A model generated the notes under the pieces. That model was given only the letters and a program-made list of their open reading frames with translations, was not told the origin of the DNA and did not search any database. Positions 17,112 through 25,196 of a stretch of DNA of 64,000 nt are shown here, piece after piece (position 1 is the first letter of the stretch; each line of letters begins with the position of its first letter). Source of the stretch: Terribacillus saccharophilus (lineage in GTDB: Bacteria > Bacillota > Bacilli > Bacillales > Amphibacillaceae); NCBI RefSeq assembly GCF_002272745.1, contig NZ_NPBD01000007.1, forward strand, positions 372,001 through 436,000, in the 5' to 3' direction. Both the position numbers and the translations under genes were made by a program.

Positions 17112-18590
17112 TTATTGATGCTTCTTAAGGTTCTCGATCAGTTCTGCGTACCTCGGACTGTTCAAGAAGTTTTCCACTGAGATATGCTCAGCGTCCGGAC
17201 GTTTGTTGCGGGCACGGTCCGTCAGATTCTTCTGTGTGATGACGATATCAGCGTCATCCTGGATATTGGAGATGGCTGCATTATCTACCTTGATTTCGGT
17301 CAAGCCAGCATCCTTCATCTTCTTACGCAGAAGGGAGGCGCCCATTGCGCTCGATCCCATTCCAGCGTCACAGGCGAATGTAATTTTGTTTACATTGCTG
17401 TAGTCAAAAGAATCGCTGCCATTATCTACATGCTGTGTGTTTGTTTCTACTGCTTCATCTGTTGCGCCAGCTGATTGGTTGATACCGACTGCAGCTGCAG
17501 GTTTGGTACCTTTCATTTCTTTAGACTTCGCAGTTGCTTCTTCGATATTCGTATCTGCAGCAATTGGGCTGCGTTTTAGAATGACAGCAGAGATTGCGAA
17601 CGATACGGCAGTTGCACCGATAATACCGATTGCCAAGCCAAGGTAATCACTTGGGTTACCCATTAGGAAGATGGCAATAACACTACCTGGTGAAGCTGGA
17701 GAGCGAAGACCAACATCTAATAGAGAGAATAGAAGAGTTCCTGTTACACCGCCGCCAATTGCAGCAACGATAAGGAAAGGCTTCATTAAGATATACGGGA
17801 AGTAGATTTCGTGAATTCCCCCGAAGAAATGGATGATCGCTGCACCTGGTGAAGATGCTCTTGCGCTTCCTGTACCGAAAAACATGAAAGCAAGCAGAAT
17901 TCCTAGTCCCGGTCCTGGGTTTGCTTCAAGCAAGAATAGGATGGATTTTCCTACTTCTGCGGATTGTTCTATTCCAAGCGGTGTGAAAACACTATGGTTG
18001 ATAGCGTTGTTCAAGAACAAAACTTTCGCTGGTTCGATCAAAACGTTTACAAGTGGCAGAAGACCAAGTCCAACGAGCCAGTCAACACCAGATGCCAATA
18101 CGTTTGTTAAACCTTCAAGAAGCGGACCTACAAAATAGATTGCACCGATAGCGAGTGCACCACCGATGATACCTGCAGAGAAGTTATTGACTAGCATTTC
18201 GAAACCAGAACGTACTTTAGAACCGACATACTGATCAAACAATTTGATGGCATATCCGCCGAGCGGACCCATTGCCATTGCTCCTAAGAACATCGGTGTA
18301 TCCGGAGAACCTACAATTGCACCCATTGTAACAATTGCCCCGACGACCCCGCCTCGAAAATCGTGTACGAGACGTCCACCAGTGAAACCGATCAATAGTG
18401 GTAATAGATAAGTGATGGACGGACTTACAATTTGTGCGATTGTTTCATTTGGAAACCATCCGTCAGGAATGAATAAAGCGGTAATAAGACCCCAAGCAAT
18501 AAATGCACCGATGTTTGGCATAACCATGCTACTCAAATATGAGCCAAACTTTTGAACACGAGCGCGGACACTGGCTTTTTCCTGTGCCAT
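17112..18590 (-). CDS. mtlA: PTS mannitol-specific EIICB permease
   Basis: Membrane transporter that imports and phosphorylates mannitol, 492 residues. The N-terminal EIIC domain has several hydrophobic helices and the conserved FFGGIHEIYFPYI substrate motif. After a linker (about residues 350-395) comes the EIIB domain with its phosphocysteine in TFACDAGMGSSAMGAS. The EIIA part is absent and supplied by MtlF. It is the first gene of the operon, with mtlR 17 bases or less downstream. The promoter region carries candidate MtlR and cre sites. Confidence 0.97.
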   Translation of the reverse strand: MAQEKASVRARVQKFGSYLSSMVMPNIGAFIAWGLITALFIPDGWFPNETIAQIVSPSITYLLPLLIGFTGGRLVHDFRGGVVGAIVTMGAIVGSPDTPMFLGAMAMGPLGGYAIKLFDQYVGSKVRSGFEMLVNNFSAGIIGGALAIGAIYFVGPLLEGLTNVLASGVDWLVGLGLLPLVNVLIEPAKVLFLNNAINHSVFTPLGIEQSAEVGKSILFLLEANPGPGLGILLAFMFFGTGSARASSPGAAIIHFFGGIHEIYFPYILMKPFLIVAAIGGGVTGTLLFSLLDVGLRSPASPGSVIAIFLMGNPSDYLGLAIGIIGATAVSFAISAVILKRSPIAADTNIEEATAKSKEMKGTKPAAAVGINQSAGATDEAVETNTQHVDNGSDSFDYSNVNKITFACDAGMGSSAMGASLLRKKMKDAGLTEIKVDNAAISNIQDDADIVITQKNLTDRARNKRPDAEHISVENFLNSPRYAELIENLKKHQ

Positions 18591-18645
18591 GCTTTTTCCC
18601 CCTTTTATATGTGAAAAAATAATGAATAAAGTAGTGCTTGCTTCT

Positions 18646-18675
18646 ATCTTACGCCCGATGTATGCGATTTCACAA
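18646..18675 (-). promoter_or_regulatory. mtlA promoter with overlapping cre
   Basis: On the minus strand TTGTGA (18670-18675) and TAAGAT (18646-18651) are 18 bases apart. TGAAATCGCATACA (18659-18672) matches the cre consensus at 13 of 14 positions and covers the -35/spacer, so CcpA would block polymerase. Confidence 0.65.
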
Positions 18676-18693
18676 CAGAAACAAACACCACCT

Positions 18694-18715
18694 TTGTCAC
18701 GTGTCTTCCTGCCAA
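18694..18715 (-). promoter_or_regulatory. Candidate MtlR operator
   Basis: Inverted repeat TTGTCA-N10-TGCCAA, the half-site type known for MtlR operators (TTGKCA...TGMCAA), about 20 bases upstream of the mtlA -35 box, where an activator would bind. Confidence 0.6.
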
Positions 18716-18843
18716 CTGTGTCTAATGCAATGTTTTTTACTTAGGTAAAAGGCCGCAGACTATACTGTCGAATATAATTATGACACTTTTGTTACTGATA
18801 TCCTTCTCTGTTGGAAAAGAAACGTAAAGTTTATGAAAAAGCA

Positions 18844-18870
18844 TACAGATTTTATAATTGCATCCGATAT
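18844..18870 (+). promoter_or_regulatory. Sigma-D (flagellar) type promoter of motAB
   Basis: TACA (18844-18847), 15-base spacer, TCCGATAT (18863-18870), against the SigD consensus TAAA-N15-GCCGATAT. It lies 36 bases before the motA start. B. subtilis motAB is SigD-dependent, which supports the reading. Confidence 0.65.
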
Positions 18871-18906
18871 TAATGGTAATCAAACTTTTTTAGGAGAATG
18901 GAATAT

Positions 18907-19710
18907 ATGGATAAATCATCAATCATTGGTGTTATATTGGGCTTGGTTGCCGTCGGAGTCGGTATGGTATTGAAGGGTGTAAGTCCTGCAGCACTTGTTA
19001 ACCCAGCTGCCATACTAATAATCATTGTCGGAACAGCAGCTTCTGTTGTACTGGCGTTCCCGGGAAATGAATTGAAACGCTTCCCTAAGCTGCTTGGTGT
19101 TGTATTTAAGAATAAACAGGAATTCGATACGAAAGAGCTTGTCCGTATGTTCTCGGAATGGTCTCAGATCAGCCGGAAAGAGGGACTGCTGGCATTGGAG
19201 AACAGTGCTCGCGATGTAGAAGATGACTTTCTTCGTAACGGGTTAAGCATGGCAGTTGATGGAGAATCACCTGAATATATTCGTAATGTTTTAAATGAAG
19301 AGGTTGATGCACTGGAAGATCGGCATGCTATTGGTGCTTCCATTTTCACGCAAGCAGGAACTTATGCACCTTCATTAGGAGTTTTAGGAGCTGTTATCGG
19401 TCTTATTGCGGCACTTGGTGACATTTCCGATATTGATAAGTTAAGTCACGCTATTGCGGCTGCCTTTGTTGCAACATTGATGGGGATATTCACTGGCTAT
19501 GTTATTTGTCACCCGATCGCTAACAAATTGAAACGGAAAACACAGCAGGAAGTGCAGCATAAGCTGCTGATGGTTGAAGGTATCCTTTCTATCCTGGAAG
19601 GTGAAACACCACGTATGCTTGAACAAAAGCTGCTCGCTTACTTGCCTAGTAAGGAGAAAGCTGAATTCGCCGAATCCGAATCCGAGTCACAAGAGGAAGT
19701 GGCAGTATGA
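18907..19710 (+). CDS. motA: Flagellar motor stator protein MotA
   Basis: Membrane subunit of the flagellar stator, 267 residues from the ATG at 18907 (AGGAG ten bases upstream; the ATG at 18898 is too close). It closely follows B. subtilis MotA: VGMVLKGVSPAALVNPAAILIIIVG at the start, FSEWSQISRKEGLLALE in the cytoplasmic loop (rotor contact region), and AGTYAPSLGVLGAVIGLIAAL in the third helix. Paired with MotB it forms the ion channel that drives rotation. It overlaps motB by four bases (ATGA). No other flagellar gene is in the window. Confidence 0.95.
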   Translation: MDKSSIIGVILGLVAVGVGMVLKGVSPAALVNPAAILIIIVGTAASVVLAFPGNELKRFPKLLGVVFKNKQEFDTKELVRMFSEWSQISRKEGLLALENSARDVEDDFLRNGLSMAVDGESPEYIRNVLNEEVDALEDRHAIGASIFTQAGTYAPSLGVLGAVIGLIAALGDISDIDKLSHAIAAAFVATLMGIFTGYVICHPIANKLKRKTQQEVQHKLLMVEGILSILEGETPRMLEQKLLAYLPSKEKAEFAESESESQEEVAV

Positions 19711-20519
19711 GCCGGAAGCGCAAGCACAAAAAGCATGAAGAACATGTGGACGAATCCTGGCTGCTACCGTATGCCGATCTGCTGACCCTGTTGCTGGCGC
19801 TTTTTATTGTCTTGTTTGCAACCAGCTCGATCGATGCGCAGAAGTTCGCTAAGTTATCTGACTCATTTAGCAGTATCGTACATGGTGGAGAAGGGTTGTT
19901 GGAGTCCAATACAAGTATGACGCCGGGAAATGAAAATAGCTCTACTGTCATCGATCAGAATAATGAGGAAGAAAAGAAAGAGGAGACTGTAGCATCTGAA
20001 GAAGCTGACAAAGAGAAAGATAAGGAAGCTGACTTGGAAGCAGCCGAACAAGAAGAGCTACAGAAGATTCAGGAGAAAATCGAGACATATATCAAGGATA
20101 AAGATCTGAGTGATAAGTTTTCCACTGCATTGACGGATGAAGGCTTGCTGCTGACGATCAACGACAATGTCTTGTTCAATTCAGGCAGCAGTGAGGTCAG
20201 CGTAAGTGATGAAGAGATTGCAAGAGAAATATCTGACTTGCTTGTAATGGATCCGCCGCGAGAAGTAATTATCAGCGGCCACACGGATGATGTGCCAATT
20301 AGTACATCATCGTACAATTCCAACTGGGAGCTCAGTGTGATGCGTTCTGTCAATTTTATGAAAGTCGTATTAGAAAACGAGGAGCTTGACCCGCGCTGGT
20401 TCAGCGCAAAAGGGTACGGAGAGTACAAGCCGATCGCTTCAAACGATACAGCAGAAGGCAGGGAAAAGAATCGCCGAGTGGAAGTGCTTATTTTGCCTCG
20501 AGAAGCTGAAACAGAGTAA
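19707..20519 (+). CDS. motB: Flagellar motor stator protein MotB
   Basis: Peptidoglycan-anchored stator subunit, 270 residues. A basic N-terminus (RKRKHKKHEEH) precedes the single membrane helix; PYADLLTLLLALFIVLFATSS holds the Asp that carries the ion. A Glu/Lys-rich linker (about residues 85-125) leads to a C-terminal OmpA-like domain with ISGHTDDVP and AEGREKNRRVEVLI, which binds peptidoglycan. Similarity to B. subtilis MotB is close, but proton versus sodium use cannot be fixed by eye. A terminator follows. Confidence 0.95.
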   Translation: MSRKRKHKKHEEHVDESWLLPYADLLTLLLALFIVLFATSSIDAQKFAKLSDSFSSIVHGGEGLLESNTSMTPGNENSSTVIDQNNEEEKKEETVASEEADKEKDKEADLEAAEQEELQKIQEKIETYIKDKDLSDKFSTALTDEGLLLTINDNVLFNSGSSEVSVSDEEIAREISDLLVMDPPREVIISGHTDDVPISTSSYNSNWELSVMRSVNFMKVVLENEELDPRWFSAKGYGEYKPIASNDTAEGREKNRRVEVLILPREAETE

Positions 20520-20544
20520 CAGTCCTTTAAGGGCTGTTATTTTT
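20518..20544 (+). terminator. Intrinsic terminator of motAB
   Basis: AACAGTCC/GGGCTGTT stem starting in the motB stop codon, then ATTTTT. Confidence 0.75.
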
Positions 20545-20650
20545 AGTATGGAATGAAAATGCTTACATAAGAATAGGGAAATAAGGTAGGATTGAGTTAG
20601 GGAAATTTGTGAAATACTAGATATAGTTAGGAAAGAACGGAGGAATTCGG

Positions 20651-21457
20651 ATGATCACGAAAGAGTCATTACCGCAGCAGGTGAGTGAAGCGGCTGAGCG
20701 AAATCGGCAGCAGGATGATGAACGTATGGATGTTTGTCCTGCAGTCTGCAAGGATAATCACATACCGGTGCATTATTATTTTACATTTATGCCAAGCAAT
20801 GAACGGTTGCTTGTTGCAGAAGACGGCAGGGTGCCTGCACAGCATGAAGTGGAGGACCTTGCCGCGCGTTATTATAGTTATATGACCAGCGTACAGATGA
20901 TACGGAGGTTGACTTCTGATAATGGAGTCAAATTGACGGATAAGCGCTATCATTCTTTTCGCCAGCTACTGGAGGCTGTGGAGAAGAATGTTATGCATTT
21001 GGCTACGGATATCATAAAGCAGGCTTTCTCCAGATTTTTTGAGTTATTGGATACAATTCGGCAGGAGCAGCAGGCCATACTGAAGCATACAGCGGAAGCC
21101 GAGAAGCTGATGAACGATACGATCAGCAAGGGAACATTCACAACTGCAGAGCAGGAAGTGATGGAACAGCATGTAAATAAGATCGTTCAGGCACAATTTA
21201 CGATTGCGCAGAAGAAAGAGGAGACAGCAGCCAGTCAGGCAGAAGTATTTGAATTTTTCAAAGAAGAAATGTGGCTCGATCTGAAGCTGATGACTTATTA
21301 TGTAAGACTGCGAGTCCTGAGGAAAGAATTATGGAGTGAAGAAGAATCCTATATGCAAAATCCTGACAATCCAGCATTGGTGCCAGAAAGCCAGGATGAG
21401 CAATTTAAAACATTTATTAAGCAGAAACTGCGTAATGAAAAGAACGTGTTAGCTTAA
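20651..21457 (+). CDS. Unrecognised helical cytoplasmic protein
   Basis: I do not recognise this 268-residue protein. It has a good GGAGG site, no signal peptide and no membrane helix. The first part (about 25-75) contains CPAVC and a compact region HYYFTFMPSNERLLVAEDG that looks globular; residues 85-215 are strongly helical with coiled-coil character (for example EQQAILKHTAEAEKLM, AQKKEETAASQAEVF); the tail is acidic then basic. It follows motAB after a terminator and a 100-base gap, and converges with the PHP phosphatase gene, overlapping it by nine bases. A link to motility is only positional. Confidence 0.75.
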   Translation: MITKESLPQQVSEAAERNRQQDDERMDVCPAVCKDNHIPVHYYFTFMPSNERLLVAEDGRVPAQHEVEDLAARYYSYMTSVQMIRRLTSDNGVKLTDKRYHSFRQLLEAVEKNVMHLATDIIKQAFSRFFELLDTIRQEQQAILKHTAEAEKLMNDTISKGTFTTAEQEVMEQHVNKIVQAQFTIAQKKEETAASQAEVFEFFKEEMWLDLKLMTYYVRLRVLRKELWSEEESYMQNPDNPALVPESQDEQFKTFIKQKLRNEKNVLA

Positions 21458-22246
21458 AGGCAAAGGTACAGCTCGCGGTTCGCGTTTATCAAATTGGCAG
21501 ATATGCGTGAAACCGCATTGTCTGGCAATTTGTGCAGCCTCTTTTATACCAGCCCCGACGGTTTCTGCTTTATGGGAATCCGAGCCGAGTGTAAGGATTT
21601 TTCCGCCTAAATCATTGTATAGCGAAACAATCTGTGGCGTAGGCAGGGCCTCACTTAAGGAGCTCCGCATTCCGGATGTGTTAATTTCAATACCGATACC
21701 GCGTTGTATCGCTTTTTCTAAAATCGCGGCAATTTGATCTCTATGTTGTTCGAATGTATAAACATTATGTCCTTCTTGGACTGCGTACCGCTTCATCAAA
21801 TCGATGTGAGCAAGTACGTCGATATCAGCATCTGAAACGAGCTTGTACATTTCAGCGAAGTAGTCATCGTAGAAAGTGTCTTCATTCGCACGTAGATGAA
21901 GACGCAGCTTCTGGTTGCCGATATTATGAACAGAACCCATGATAAAATCAAATGGAATCGAACTGAGCTCTGTCTGGTACACATCCATCATCAGATGTGG
22001 TTCGCATAGTTCGATTCCCATTTTGATTGTAAGTTGGTTGCCATAGGAATCTTGTGAGTCTTTAATATCTTGCTGATATTTGGCGAAATCCATATGACCG
22101 TATGTTGGTGCAGATGGATTTACGGAAAAATGCTCGGTGAAACAGATTTCTTTGATTCCTTTGCTAATTGCTTTTTCACACACATCCTGCATGATAGCTT
22201 TGGAATCGATTGAGTTATTCGTGTGGTGATGGTAATCCATATACAT
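21449..22246 (-). CDS. PHP-domain histidinol-phosphatase-like phosphoesterase
   Basis: A 265-residue PHP-fold metallophosphoesterase related to HisK/HisJ histidinol phosphatases. Metal ligands are visible: the opening DYHHHTNNS (HxH), Glu/His in CFTEHFSV, Glu in KMGIELCEP, His in GSVHNI, His in VLAHIDLMKR, and the terminal GSDSHKA. No histidine biosynthesis genes are nearby, so another phosphate ester is possible. ATG 22246 and in-frame ATG 22240 are both feasible; neither has a strong ribosome site. A striking 20-bp palindrome lies 39-58 bases upstream. Confidence 0.85.
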   Translation of the reverse strand: MYMDYHHHTNNSIDSKAIMQDVCEKAISKGIKEICFTEHFSVNPSAPTYGHMDFAKYQQDIKDSQDSYGNQLTIKMGIELCEPHLMMDVYQTELSSIPFDFIMGSVHNIGNQKLRLHLRANEDTFYDDYFAEMYKLVSDADIDVLAHIDLMKRYAVQEGHNVYTFEQHRDQIAAILEKAIQRGIGIEINTSGMRSSLSEALPTPQIVSLYNDLGGKILTLGSDSHKAETVGAGIKEAAQIARQCGFTHICQFDKREPRAVPLPLS

Positions 22247-22284
22247 AATCTCTAATCTGCCTTCTTTCCGTTCGTACTTATTTG

Positions 22285-22304
22285 GTTATCCACATGTGGA
22301 TAAC
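22285..22304. repeat. Perfect 20-bp palindrome made of two abutting DnaA boxes
   Basis: The palindrome contains TTATCCACA (22286-22294) directly followed by its inverse TGTGGATAA (22295-22303); each is a perfect DnaA box. It sits downstream of a minus-strand TATACT-like -10, between the nucleoside hydrolase and PHP genes. No replication gene or AT-rich unwinding region is near, so it is not the origin. Confidence 0.6.
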
Positions 22305-22370
22305 AACCCCGGAATAGTATAACAAATTTATTGTATATATGCGATACCAATTATATGAAACTGCGGTTCA

Positions 22371-23303
22371 TTATGCTTTCATCAATGACAGGATGTAGGA
22401 GAAGAAAGCATCATGATCCACGTCATGAACCAATTGAATTTCTTTCCCGTTTTTATCCTCATATGTACGTCCTTGTGAAGGGCCATCAGCCTCTACACTG
22501 ACATGAACAGGCTGTTTTTTAACTAAGGAACTATTACCGACAGAAGCCGTCGTTAGTACATCCCATAGGTAATACGTTGAGTTTGTTTCGAAGTGAACGA
22601 GCGGCGGTACAGCAGCATAGCTCTGACCGACAAAATCCACACCTTCATGCTTGCGGTTGCGTGCCCATTCTTCGCGAATATCCACAGTAAGAGGAACTTG
22701 ATTTGTACTCTCCAACGCTACCATATCAATTAGTATGTCACTTTTCCAAACAGTGTCCATTGCTTCCGGATCCCAGAAGGCATTCCATTCAGCTGTTCCA
22801 TCATGTTCTGGTTCTTCCACATTACCTGTTGGAAGCAAAGTCCCGCCCATCCATACGAGCTTCTCGATATGCTGTTCAATTGACGGATCCATCTCTAATG
22901 CTCGTGCTAAATCAGTCAGTGGTCCGATGAAAATAAGAGTCGTTTTCTCTTCTTGAGCTTTTAATTTATCTATGATATCCAAGTGGGCAGGTTTTTCTGC
23001 AACCTTTGTGCGTACTGGAAGATGTTCATTCAAAATTGGCAAAGCATCAACAAAGAAGGCATGCATTCGCCAGTCCTTAGGAAATGGATTTTTACCTCGG
23101 GAAGTAGATGCAGCAATTTCGAGTGTGTCCGGATTACCGAAGCGATCATTGATTTTTCGACTAGCTGACAGTGCAGGCTCCAAATAGCAATCTGCTGGAA
23201 TAACGGAACAGCCAATGAGGCGCACATTCTCCATTTTTAGTAAGAGATATAGCGAAATCAGATCATCAACTCCGCCATCATGATTCAAATAGACGTTTTT
23301 CAT
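22371..23303 (-). CDS. Nucleoside hydrolase (inosine-uridine type)
   Basis: Hydrolyses the N-glycosidic bond of ribonucleosides; 310 residues, standard for the family. The calcium/ribose motif, usually DxDPGxDD at the N-terminus, reads LNHDGGVDD, so the first Asp is Asn and Pro is Gly. The middle motif LIFIGPLTDLARAL and the VWMGGTLLPTGN / AEWNAFWDPEA stretch are intact, and VHDVDHDAFF near the C-terminus provides the last Asp. GGGAG precedes the ATG. The altered first motif suggests changed metal or substrate use rather than a dead enzyme, but this is inference. Confidence 0.82.
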   Translation of the reverse strand: MKNVYLNHDGGVDDLISLYLLLKMENVRLIGCSVIPADCYLEPALSASRKINDRFGNPDTLEIAASTSRGKNPFPKDWRMHAFFVDALPILNEHLPVRTKVAEKPAHLDIIDKLKAQEEKTTLIFIGPLTDLARALEMDPSIEQHIEKLVWMGGTLLPTGNVEEPEHDGTAEWNAFWDPEAMDTVWKSDILIDMVALESTNQVPLTVDIREEWARNRKHEGVDFVGQSYAAVPPLVHFETNSTYYLWDVLTTASVGNSSLVKKQPVHVSVEADGPSQGRTYEDKNGKEIQLVHDVDHDAFFSYILSLMKA

Positions 23304-23401
23304 TTTATGACTCCCTTTCTTCTATGCTGTCTGACTTTCTTACTATATCATAGAAAGAGAGAGTCAATTTTGAGTATTCGCATAAAAAGGAGAGGGTTTG
23401 G

Positions 23402-24346
23402 ATGAAGCTAGTAGCTTATAAAGTTGGCAGAGACCTTAATCCGTATCGGATCGGAAGCAGAGTAGAAGGGCGTATTATCGACCTGCAGGAAGCATACCGG
23501 AACTATTTGCTGTCAGAGAGCGAGATAGATTTAGCAATGACAGTCGAGAGTTTGCTCCCTGCCGATCCGAATGCTTTCTACAGTATGGGTCCGCATGCAA
23601 TGAAGCGTGCATTCCGAGCGGAGGCATTTGCACTTGCAGAAGGACTGGAGGAGGTCCAGTTTAGAGTGGAAGAAATCATACTCGGACCACCTGTGCCGAA
23701 ACCCGGTAAAATCATTTGTGTTGGTCTGAATTATAAAGACCATATTGAAGAGATGGGACGGGAGCTGCCAGAGTATCCAGTTCTTTTCGGTAAATTCGCT
23801 AATGCGGTATGTGCGCATGACCAGGGTGTATACCATTCCAAGCTGACTGAGAAATTGGACTATGAAGGAGAACTCGCAGTAGTAATCGGGAGAAGAGCAC
23901 AAGAAGTAACGGAGAGTGAGGCAATGGACTACATAGCAGGGTATACTGTTGCCAATGATGTGTCGGCACGTGACTTGCAGCGCCGGACTCCGCAATTCCT
24001 TCAAGGAAAGACTTTAGATCGCAGTGCTCCGATGGGTCCGCATCTTGTCACTGCGGAAGAAATCGAGGACGTATCCAATCTTGCGATCCGTACGTTTGTG
24101 AATGGGGAAAAACGGCAAGATTCCAATACAAAGCATCTGATTTTTTCGGTACCTCATTTGGTTTCTTTCATCTCAGGCATCATGACGTTGGATCCAGGTG
24201 ATGTTATCATGACAGGAACACCGAATGGCGTTGGGTTCGCGATGGATCCGCCACAGTTTTTAAAAGACAGAGATGTTGTTGAAATTGAGATTGAAGGAAT
24301 CGGTCAGCTTCGGAACACGATTATTCCAAAGCCAGCCCGTATCTAA
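23402..24346 (+). CDS. Fumarylacetoacetate hydrolase-family enzyme (YisK-like)
   Basis: A 314-residue member of the FAH superfamily, which cleaves or decarboxylates 2-oxo acids with a bound divalent metal. It resembles B. subtilis YisK (oxaloacetate decarboxylase activity reported). The C-terminal catalytic domain starts at PKPGKIICVGLNYKDH; metal ligands are in LDYEGELAVVIG and ANDVSARDLQ, and PMGPHLVT plus MTGTPNGVG are typical. The first 95 residues form a smaller lead domain. GGAGAGGG precedes the ATG. A terminator shared with the converging HPr-like gene follows. Confidence 0.85.
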   Translation: MKLVAYKVGRDLNPYRIGSRVEGRIIDLQEAYRNYLLSESEIDLAMTVESLLPADPNAFYSMGPHAMKRAFRAEAFALAEGLEEVQFRVEEIILGPPVPKPGKIICVGLNYKDHIEEMGRELPEYPVLFGKFANAVCAHDQGVYHSKLTEKLDYEGELAVVIGRRAQEVTESEAMDYIAGYTVANDVSARDLQRRTPQFLQGKTLDRSAPMGPHLVTAEEIEDVSNLAIRTFVNGEKRQDSNTKHLIFSVPHLVSFISGIMTLDPGDVIMTGTPNGVGFAMDPPQFLKDRDVVEIEIEGIGQLRNTIIPKPARI

Positions 24347-24350
24347 TAGA

Positions 24351-24389
24351 AAAGCCAGCTCCGATATCGGAGCTGGCTTTTTATTTTTT
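24351..24389. terminator. Bidirectional terminator between FAH and HPr-like genes
   Basis: A 30-bp perfect palindrome (24351-24380) with T-rich tail on the plus strand; the minus-strand tail is weaker. Confidence 0.88.
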
Positions 24390-24635
24390 GCTGATTTCCA
24401 CAGGCAAGCCATTACTTAGGAATACATCCCGCATTGCCTTTTTCGCTTCTTCGGCGTCTTCACCGTATATCTCTAAGCGGAAGAAATCAGATGTCAGTAC
24501 ACTATTGGAGAGCCCAAGCATACTTTTGGCATCGACCACTTTATTATCCATTACTAATACAATACTTGATTTGAACTGGTTTGCAGTCTGATTAATATCT
24601 ACTGCAGCATGGATGAGTGTTTTCTTTGATCGCAT
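24381..24635 (-). CDS. Atypical HPr/Crh-like phosphocarrier protein
   Basis: An 84-residue single-domain protein aligning along its length with HPr and Crh. HPr carries GIHARPA around the phosphorylated His15; here the place reads LIHAAVD, so the His is kept but the following Arg-Pro is lost. The regulatory Ser46 region is well kept (VDAKSMLGLSN versus KSIMG). The protein therefore looks suited to HPr-kinase/CcpA signalling rather than sugar phosphotransfer, comparable with Crh, in which His is Gln. AAAGGAG supports the ATG. A cre lies just downstream of its promoter, so it may be repressed by CcpA. Confidence 0.72.
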   Translation of the reverse strand: MRSKKTLIHAAVDINQTANQFKSSIVLVMDNKVVDAKSMLGLSNSVLTSDFFRLEIYGEDAEEAKKAMRDVFLSNGLPVEISKK

Positions 24636-24709
24636 AAATCATTCTCCTTTGTCACCATTTGCCATACCAAATTTTACATCAGTAGCAGAAAAGTGCAAGA
24701 TTAACTTAT

Positions 24710-24766
24710 TGGTAGCGCTTACAACGATTCTTGATAGCAGTATAACATATTGTACAGTGAGTGCAA
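24710..24766 (-). promoter_or_regulatory. Promoter and cre of the HPr-like gene
   Basis: On the minus strand TTGCAC (24761-24766), 16-base spacer, TATACT (24739-24744). TGTAAGCGCTACCA (24710-24723) matches the cre consensus at 13 of 14 positions and lies roughly at +9 to +22, a repressing position. Confidence 0.6.
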
Positions 24767-24787
24767 TGATTTTAATAAGCATATGCA

Positions 24788-24814
24788 AGAAAGCGCACAA
24801 CAGTTGCGCTTTCT
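24788..24814. repeat. Isolated stem-loop in the gap before argC
   Basis: AGAAAGCGCA/TGCGCTTTCT, 10-bp perfect stem with 7-base loop and no clear T-run. The surrounding 24815-25196 is AT-rich and holds no convincing gene. Confidence 0.4.
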
Positions 24815-25196
24815 CTATTATATTCAAAGTTCTTTTCGCTCTAGGGGAAAGGCTTCGAATTAACATCAGTTGATTCATCTGCTGTAGTTAATAGCCTCTG
24901 TTTACCTTACTCAAAGGCGTATACTTCTGACCAAGCTCAAGTACCTTCTAAAAATTGAAGAGGTAAATGCTGCTGTCCCTTCTTTATATAAACCACTTAT
25001 GGTCTTGCTGACCAGATCAGATAGTCATGTATAAAGAATTCATTTATATATGTTCTCATCCGTAGAATAAAAGATATAAATAAATAACTCTACCAATATT
25101 GACGAGAAAATTATCCCCAAAAGATGAATGTATATATAGCTTGTAAGGTTGCAAGGGAAAGAGATGGCAGCAAGTTCATAATTTTCACCTTACCTA

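Noticed and set aside
22285..22304. Chromosomal replication origin
   Set aside because: Only two DnaA boxes are present, with no dnaA/dnaN genes, box cluster or AT-rich unwinding element nearby.
23531..24004. Minus-strand open frame of 157 codons inside the FAH-family gene
   Set aside because: No ribosome site and no motif, opposite an intact catalytic domain.
24639..24878. Minus-strand open frame of 79 codons before argC
   Set aside because: It runs over the HPr-like gene's promoter and cre and through a stem-loop, with no ribosome site or motif.
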